Positions 56,101 through 64,000 of a stretch of 64,000 nt of DNA are shown piece by piece; positions within the stretch are counted from its first letter, which is position 1, and each line of letters starts with the position of its first letter. Origin of the DNA: Polytrichum commune. Taxonomy: Eukaryota > Streptophyta > Polytrichopsida > Polytrichales > Polytrichaceae. Location: assembly GCA_950295325.1 (NCBI GenBank), contig OX485806.1:35156001-35220000 (forward strand), written 5' to 3'. Both the position numbers and the translations under genes were made by a program. Under the pieces are notes generated by a model. The model did not search any database. It was not told the origin of the DNA and saw only the letters and a program-made list of their open reading frames with translations.

Positions 56101-58244
56101 TTTGCCATGATACTAATTTATATTCATGGGTGCAAGCTAGTATATGTATAATTGAAGACATGGTGGTGATGGCGAGGCCATCATCTTGTCATTCCTCATT
56201 GTTTAAAAAAAAAAAGGGGGACCATGTTAAAGTGATGTATGCACAGGTGAAAAAGGGCAGGAGGGGACGGATCCAAACTAGTAAATATAAGTGAGATTAT
56301 AATTTATTCTATAGAACTTTTATATATCCAAGGGTTTTAATAAGGGGTCCTACATGCAAATGGCTCATGTTGTCACATTGTAAAGACATGCATATTGTGA
56401 AAAAATGATAAGTGTTTTTTTGGAATGTTAATTTAAAGTTTAAGACACTAAAAATGCAGAGTGTGTGATTAATAAGGGAATAAAACAAAAATGGAGAGGT
56501 CGTGGTGAAAAACCACGAATTTATCTTGGTACGGTAGCGGCAATTAGGAGATTGGCTTATTTTTCTTGCTTGCTTACTAGCAATACCAAATCGCACTCCC
56601 CACAAATCAGTCTATGAGTCTGGCATGGTTCAAACCTGGACCAACAACATGGTGCGTGGATTTAATTTACCAACATGATTCCTGTGATTTGACAAATCAA
56701 GGTGAACCTTGCAGTGTTTTTAAACCCGTTGCTAAAATTTATTCTTGATTAAGATAAACATTTATGTTAGGTTTGGTTTGGATTCATTTATTTTTGAAAT
56801 TTTAATTTCTATTAAGTTAAAGATTTTATCAGCAAACTATAATGTAATATAAACATGTAAGAATGTTTACATTAATACTTGATGGTAATTTAAGTCTAAA
56901 TGAAGAGAAATCAAACTAATCTAGAAGTGTTCACATATAAAATTGGAAATCATCGATGAACGATTAATATAGCTTCCTAAAGGAAACCCCTTGTGTCAAG
57001 TTCCAGTGGGAAAAGATTCGGCCTAGTAGTTAGTATGAGTTGGAGGAGAATTTACTTAGGTTGGGGACTCAAAGAAACTTTGTCTAAAAAGAAAATAAAG
57101 AGAAAAGACTAGTTTGATTGGTAAATGGTATTGGCAATGAACTATATTTTGCTTGTACAAATTTTTTTTTGGTGATGATTTGAAATAAAACCCACTTAAT
57201 GCTAGAATAATGCCGAATAGTGCTAAAAATCGCTAAAATAAGTGTTGATTTGATTAAAATTTGATTTCTATTTGATTTCTATATATGTATTGAAATGGTG
57301 AAAATTATTAGATTTGCACTTGATGTGTCTACAATCATCACTTGATGTTTGGAAATAGTATTGGGATTGAAAAATTAATTATTTGATATCTTAAAATGGG
57401 GGTTAAGTATGCAAAATGAATCTAATGAAACTGAACATTGAGAAGAGAAAAATGAAGTTGCTAGATGATAAGAGTGTTGAGTGATATAATTTATTGATGA
57501 TAGGTTGTAAAATGTCTTTCAGAAGTGAAAGAGCTTGCAAGCAAGTACCATGTGTTCCTCTAAACCTGACACCACTCTCAATGAAGAGTGCTCCCTCCTT
57601 GAAGTTGAAACTTGATGGTAATTAGATAGGGGTATTAATTCAAGGGTGTAAGGTACCAAACAATTAATACACTAGGGATATTCCTCTTTGGATGACTATA
57701 AACATACCATATTAGGCTAGATTTAAGTATATTGAACCAACTATATAAATTGCATATTGATTATAAAGATATACAATTTAGAGATTTCTAAGTGATTTTC
57801 TTGAGTAAATTTTAATTTACACCTTCATATCTTCTTGTTTTGCTTCCATCTCTTGGAAGTTGGCTCAGGTCGTCTTTAGAGAGTTATGATTAATGCAACT
57901 CTAGTGATTGGGATATGAAAGCGGTAGAACTAATGCAAGTTTTAAAAATTATATTGTGTCCACACTTGAAGCCAATAACTTTCAACTTTCGTATATTTTG
58001 AAATAAGAGCATATATGTTCTTGCACCGGAGTAAATATGAGCCTCTCATGCTTTCATTGATCATGGTGTCCAGTAATTAGAAAAAGGTGCATTGCCTTCG
58101 TTTCAAAAGGGTGGGATTTATAGATTGGGGAGCAAGGTCATGGTGTTGTGATGAGTTATAAAGAGGGAGAGTGTAAGAGGTGTTTGTAGGTTGTCCATCT
58201 TTTCTTATAGATTATGATATTTTGGTGTATGGATTTCATTAGAT
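53101..58244. other. non-genic DNA with G-tracts and small duplications
   Basis: No supported protein. Contains G15 at 53112-53126, G11 at 55382-55392, C10 at 55781-55790 and two G11 runs split by a T (55948-55970). A (GGT)n stretch at about 55694-55715 and its surroundings ('gacatggtggtg...gaggcca') recur near 56157-56190. A G/T-rich patch at 54600-54860 resembles the base bias of the LINE but no domain could be read. Confidence 0.5.
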
Positions 58245-58935
58245 TTTTTTGGTTTGTTTGGGAATGTTCATTTTTTTGAGTTTCTCATGATCAGTTTAAT
58301 GAATTCATGTATAGCATCTCTCACTTTTACCATGATGGTTACAATGGGTAAAATTACTTTACATTATTTCTGTTTCAATCAATCTAGTATTGGGTCACAT
58401 TTTTTAAGTTTGTTCTTGATGGCCATTTTCAAGTAATTTTGGTAGTATGTGAAGTGAATGAATTGGAGTGTATGGATTGGAGTCATGGTTATTGGAGGTT
58501 GGCTTTGGTTGTGGGCTCCTATTATTTGCATGTTGTGTTGTTACATGTGCAATTAGGCCTATGTGGTATTTTTTAAGCTTCAGAGGTTTGTTATCGATGG
58601 TTCTTGGATATATGAATGTGAAGAATTAGGTGAATTTGTTGGCTTGTAGAGGTTGGACTATTAAGCGGACGGCTTCTATGTGTCTAGCTATTCTTAGTTC
58701 TTTGATTTGTTGGTTTGCGCACGTGGATAAGAAATATGACCATGTGTCTTTATCGTTGTTGGGGCATACTATGCAAGGGGGGTTTGGGTGGTCAAAATAT
58801 ATATTCTTATGTGATTACCCATGCACTGCATGTATCTAAATTTCAAAGATCTGGTGGTTTGTGCCCTGGATTACTTTGTCAACATATGGTAATCTGTATT
58901 TGTCAATGTTTCTCTAGTCCTATGTCTTTTTGTTG
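58245..58935 (-). mobile_element. degenerate 3' fragment of a second Dualen-like LINE
   Basis: On the minus strand, with several frameshifts, the fragment reads KFRYMQCMGNH, then CIVCPNNDKDTWSYFLSTC and LRIARHIEAV. It continues with a Cys cluster (NCTCNNTTC) and LQFIHFTYY. These align in order with KFRTGTYMGN, the CPIC...DTWIHVLLTC knuckle, LRVKRHNKVV, PCTCSTQRC and IEFTYC of the 14.6-kb element. It therefore covers the end of RNase H through the restriction-like endonuclease of a diverged relative. No intact ORF remains. Confidence 0.72.
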
Positions 58936-59692
58936 ATAAATGCGTATAAAATTTACAAATTTGGATATATGTTGGATATATCCTTGAGATATTTTGAATA
59001 CATACATGGACCTATTGTATGAATCTCAACAATGCATGTGTCAAGGTACCCCATCAACTTACCTCTATATAAATATGTAGAAAGAGGCATCTATTACGTA
59101 CTTAGAACACATGCACATATTTCCAAGGTTCACAAACATAGTTAATTACCTTTGCAAGAGTAAGGCTTGGTCAGGTATAAATTACACTAGATGTGAGAGC
59201 CAATGCACACAAAGTCCATTTCTTTCTTTCTTTGAGACGTTGTTTTCCACCGCCCCCCTCCCCCCTTTCTATAGGCATACCTAGTGGGCTCCCAAATGTT
59301 AGACTTGCTCATGTCCCTTGACCCGGCTAGCTTGTATGAAGTGCCCATAAATCGTTGAGCATCCAAGGCAACCACCCAATGTCTCCTCACCAAGAATGTG
59401 ACATCCACTTATTGTATCTAGGGTGGGTGTAGGCTCCACATACTCTTTGACACTTTGGACTTATAAGGTTATCGTGTAGCATAAATAAGCTCATGATCGC
59501 AACTTTTGCCCCCGGACTCAATGATCTTTGGAATCCAATGGGACAATTATTGGCCATCATGATGTAAATGGGGTATGGTGACAAGATGGCTTTCTATACT
59601 TCCACGGCCACTTAAAATTGTCAACCGATATGCATATACATGATCCTAACATTATTTAGATTGTGAAGGTTGTACTCTTTCCCGGTGATGGA

Positions 59693-59939
59693 GGCCAGGG
59701 ATTCGTGGCACTCACTAAAAATCATCCGTGCGGATGAAAAAAACACAGGAATCATCTAAATGGCTATTTTTGGGCAATTTGATTCCGGAAATAGAGTCAA
59801 AGGCCCCGAATTAGTCTAGTGACGTCACATTCGAATGAATCGGCCCTCAACCCCATAGGGGGGCTTTTTTTATTGGAGCCACTTCATCCACGATATCTTG
59901 GATGGATGATTTTTAGTGAGTGCCACGAATCCCCAGCCC
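59693..59939. mobile_element. 247-bp MULE-type MITE with 9-bp target duplication
   Basis: Terminal inverted repeats of about 36 bp share GGGATTCGTGGCACTCACTA and then AAAATCATCC. The perfect 9-mer GGTGATGGA flanks both ends (59684-59692 and 59940-59948). A 9-bp duplication with long inverted repeats beginning with G is diagnostic of Mutator-like elements. The interior is non-coding, so it relies on a transposase elsewhere. Confidence 0.88.
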
Positions 59940-59948
59940 GGTGATGGA

Positions 59949-61010
59949 CTCTTCATACCACGTACAAACAAACGCGAGTGTAGAAAGGGGTATTCTTTGG
60001 TGTATTAGCGTATATTTTATACATAAGGAAGGGGTCTTGTTTTTCTCCAGTGTGTATAATTACAAAGGTCATTTAAGAATTTTAAGGTAAAGATAGATGT
60101 ACAAAAAGGGGCCTACCGTTTCGGGATTTTTTTTGATAACATATGTGCTAGTTTCATCCAAATGTATGTTTCCATTCATTGTTGTTTATTGCCTTAGCTT
60201 CAACACCGTGTGTTTTGCAATCATATTATTATGAGTTACATCTATGGATGAAGAAGTGTTTGATGACGTTCTCATTGGAAAGTGAAAAGCGTGTATGTAA
60301 CAAAGGCCTATTTAATTTATGATTCGTATTATGTGTATGTAGTGGAGGCATTTATCACAGTAAAATAAAAAGCTTAGTATAGATACACGACTCCATTTTC
60401 TAGCCTACTATTAGTATGTTTAAATTTCTTTTTATTTATAAATTTATCGTGTATAGGATGATTTATTTCACAATCACCCATGCACATTGTTTAAATTTCC
60501 AATGAAGAGTCCATGCCCATGGGTTCTATTTCTGAATGAGGTGATTTATATTGAGTCTCGAGTCTCTTTTTCATCCAAATTAAACTAGAAAAAATTACAT
60601 AGACATAGGCTATATCTTTGCAACTAGAGGATATAGCCTATTGTGCCAACACGTTGATGTCATGATAACCGTGTGGTAGATTCTTGAGACTAGTTGCCCG
60701 GTCCACGGGAAGATGAAGGTGGTGACTACAATTGTGAAGATTTGCATGATGGTTGTAAGTTGATTAAGAAAATTTAATTTTGAGATTATTGCAAGCATAA
60801 TTCATGGAATTTAAAGACTATATGATTACTCAAAGCCACTACCCCAGACTTTGTCTCGATGATGAGCCATTGACTACGTGCCAAGCTCTTTAGTTGTATG
60901 ACTGACATAGTGAATGCGTATTAGAGTGATAAATGTCCACACACATAGGATGGACTCACATATAATTGAGAAAGCATCAATGAACCATAAGAGAATATGA
61001 ATTAAGCCTA

Positions 61011-61045
<35 letters not shown>

Positions 61046-61964
61046 AAAGACATAGATTTATATTAGAAATCTTAATCCAATGTGACATTAATCCTCCCAT
61101 TCTTGCAGTCAATTTGCCCCTCATACTATCGCCAAGTTTTCCTTCATCAACTTCCACATCAGCTCCCCTAGCCTTTAGCTTCTCGCCTCCTCTTCGACAA
61201 ACCAAATGTCTTCCATGTCATTGTTTCCATGATAACTTTCTTAATCACAACTTTGATTATATTTCCATCTTGACCGCCATCATTTCTTCAACTCACCCAC
61301 TCAATCTTTCTCTCTCTGATTATTGTCTTAGATTAACTTGACTACACTCAACTTTAATTTTAGCAATCTCTAATTGCTTTGCTTATAGCCTCAAACATTC
61401 GCTCACATAACTCAATGCCCATAGCTTATGTTACTACATATTCCACCATTTTATTGACTTTGAATTGTATAGTTCAACAATCAATCTTACTTACACCAAG
61501 TCAATTGCAAAGTTCAATAATCAATCTTACATACACCAAGTCACTTGCAAAAAATACTTATCCATTCACTCTCGTATCATAGTTCAATCATAAAACTTCG
61601 GATTTTGAATCACTTGGCTTAATCAACCTATATCTATCCTCAAGACTTGGGATTAATCCTATGACTATACCATTGATCTCAATCTCTGAGTTTTGGGGTT
61701 CAAAAAGGCTATTGCTTTGCTCTACTAAGACTATGCCTGATACGGCATATGTAAATAACATGTCTCTTCCACGGCCAACCTTCTCCTTATTGAGCCAAAA
61801 GGAAGGAGAAGGTGGTTATAGGCAATAACGGACTTGAAGTGGCAATAGCCTCCTAATCCCATTATGGATGAGAATCTAACTACCAATTGTCAGATGACAA
61901 CCACAAAATTTTGAAATTTTCCCGCTTTCGCTAGACTATGACCAAAGAATGTGGCTTCCATAGA
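59949..61964. other. non-genic DNA
   Basis: No supported gene. A (GA)n run lies at 61014-61043, followed by a C/T-rich stretch to about 61600 with an imperfect duplication ('aattgtatagttcaacaatcaatcttac' region repeated with changes about 45 bp later). Open frames in this stretch are low-complexity Ser/Leu sequence. Confidence 0.5.
61014..61043 (+). repeat. (GA)n microsatellite
   Basis: About fifteen GA dinucleotides without interruption. Confidence 0.95.
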
Positions 61965-63050
61965 TGTATTCTTTATTGGAATTATAATTGGCGTGAATGG
62001 GTGACTGTGAAATAAAACCCCTTGTATGCTTTACTAATTTATGGAGGAAAGTAATGTATACATTCTAATGGTATGCTAGATAATAGAGTCATGTATTTAT
62101 TTAAGCTTTACAAAACGATGTGAAAAATGTTTGCTCTACATACACAAAATATGAAACTTGAAACAAATTGGCCTTTCTTACGTATACAATCCACTATCAC
62201 TTTTTTATTATTGGAAAGTTATTGAAGAGTCATCCATATCATGAGACTCATAATAATTTGAACTTAGAACATGTGTTAGTGAAGCTTATGCAATAATAGC
62301 AACTAGATTCACCATCATATCAACAAAAGCAATCCAAATGACTTTATAACCTTATCTCCATATGCTATGGGCGGGCCATTAGGATAATAGGTTCTTTATA
62401 TTCTACCCACTTATCATCAAGTTTTTGGTGCATTTTACGGAGTCTTTCCAATGTACCAAGTATTGGTAGTCGAATGCTTTGTAGATTTAGATGATCTTCC
62501 ATGGCAATGGCGCTATCCAAATAGCACAATAGAAGAGAGCCGAAGAGCGCTCAAAAGAGCCTCTAGTTTGGAACATCCTAGAACACAAAAGCAAAACTTA
62601 ACAAGAATAGACCAGGTAGTCGATGGGGATGGTATTAAACCAAATGGGAACAATGGATGAAATCTTAAATTAGATGGATCTAGCATATCTATTATCAATT
62701 TTTTACTTGACTAAAGCTTAGGACCCCCTTTTGTATCTATCTCTACTCTAAAGTCCTCAATAGCCTTTTTATTTGTATACATCAGACGGTAAACAATACC
62801 TATAACCTCCCCCTTATGTATACTATGTACGGTAATGTCTTAGATAATAGTACTTCTTACACTCACATTAGCTCGTACATGGTATTGTATGACCAAGAGT
62901 CCATCCCCCATGTTATGAATCCCTCTTACATCATATACTTATCCTATGGCCTTTATCTCATGGACTTTGTTTCCTTGTGTTTTATTCTTCAGCTTATGTA
63001 TATTTTATTTATGGTACAAATGGGCTATAAGGGGCTTTAGGGACCCTATG
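61965..63050 (+). repeat. dispersed repeat, partner of 36.3-37.1 kb
   Basis: Shares ordered blocks with 36345-37100, such as 'attctttattgga', 'aatccactatcac', 'cttaggacccccttttgta', 'ccttatgtatactatgta', 'cttacactcacattagctc' and 'gtacatggta'. About 300 bp longer than its partner between the two conserved ends. Confidence 0.65.
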
Positions 63051-64000
63051 AATGCACATGTTTCAAAAAATTAAAAAGACATGCACCGTACGGGGTGCAA
63101 AGAAGGGGTATAAATCATGACTGTGGATTACAATGTATACATAGCATGTTAGGGTGTTCATTGTCCTGGAAATATAGATATGTTATGCCCAATGCAACAT
63201 TGGAACCCTAAAAAACGTACAACAAGGACATACATGCATGTAGGAGATTACAGAAAGTTAGGTAGGGCTTCAGTTAGAGATAGTCACCTAACATCTCCAT
63301 GTTTCTTTCAATCTATGGTGGCTCATCCACTATCATTGCCCATCCTCGATCCAACACCCTAGTAATCAAAATATACCTTTTACCTCATGTTGTCATTGTC
63401 ATCCCCTGTCATTTAATTAAAATGGAGTATGTACACACAATCAAGACAATTATCACGAGGTCAAAATTGTCGTATATGTACATGAGACTATTATTTCATT
63501 TATGATTTGAATGTGTATTTCAATAGAACAACAGTTAACCAAACTTTATTATCTTAAAAACTCATGATTAAGTCTAAAATTACTTGCAACCCAAAAAATT
63601 CATTTTAAAGTCAGGTTAAAGTTGAATCATGATTATGCATTTTTCATTTTCATTTTAAAATCAAAGAGAAACCATCTAATAAAATACTTAGAAAAAATTA
63701 AAATTAAAAATAAAACTCTCCCCACTCCATAATGCTATGCATCAAAAACATAAAGAAATTTTTGACAATGAGTGAACTTGTTAGGAAATTGGGTCGGGTA
63801 TATAGTGCTATACGATAACATCCAGATGCCATGACCACGTTTTGGATGTTTGTTGGTTGCAATGGACAAAACCCTAAAACTCAATATTCCATGCATGACT
63901 AAAATGAAAAGTGGATTATGGGAAGGTTTCCAAATAACAAGATCCATGTCATTGCATTGGTTGATCGTGTCAAACTTATATCATATACATAAAAAAATAC
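63051..64000. other. non-genic DNA
   Basis: AT-rich with only short open frames of no recognisable family. Confidence 0.5.

Overview
The window looks like nuclear DNA of a large, AT-rich, repeat-rich land-plant (streptophyte) genome whose sperm still swim, such as a fern, lycophyte, bryophyte, cycad or ginkgo. Evidence for this is a plant-type C2 gene, GT-AG introns of about 0.3-3 kb, CCCTAAA-like telomeric motifs, many small inverted-repeat transposons, and a complete-looking 15-exon gene for the axonemal protein CFAP100, which flowering plants and conifers do not need. The species cannot be named from the sequence alone.

Layout. 1-9.2 kb: no genes seen; MITE-like elements, dispersed repeats and a four-copy ~285-bp tandem array. 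9.26-23.84 kb: one 14.6-kb non-LTR retrotransposon (LINE) on the minus strand, flanked by a perfect 12-bp target duplication and ending in a (TTA)n tail. 24.0-25.6 kb: diverged ~380-bp tandem repeats. 25.6-28.1 kb: no coding sequence recognised; short duplications. 28.16-30.15 kb: two-exon C2-domain gene on the plus strand. 30.3 kb: short telomere-like tract. 32.48-49.62 kb: CFAP100 on the minus strand, its introns carrying several foldback/MITE insertions and a retroelement relic. 49.6-64 kb: no genes recognised, but a degenerate second copy of the 3' end of the same LINE family (58.2-58.9 kb), a 247-bp element with 9-bp target duplication (59.7 kb), and an old dispersed repeat shared with 36-37 kb.

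The standout is the LINE. Read 5' to 3' on the minus strand it has: in-frame tandem repeats of 126-138 bp; ORF1 with an RRM-like fold and a C-terminal coiled coil; a Lys/His/Pro-rich hexapeptide-repeat region built from about four ~0.85-kb units; a textbook 2A ribosome-skipping motif (GDIELNPGP); an APE endonuclease; a reverse transcriptase; an RNase H; a CCHC knuckle; and an R2-like restriction-type endonuclease hidden behind a frameshift. Two different endonucleases in one element is the hallmark of the Dualen/RandI group known from green algae; combined with a 2A site and the repeat polyprotein, this copy may represent an undescribed land-plant lineage. The copy is dead: eight in-frame stops, about four frameshifts, a substituted RNase H catalytic residue and a nested 410-bp DNA transposon.
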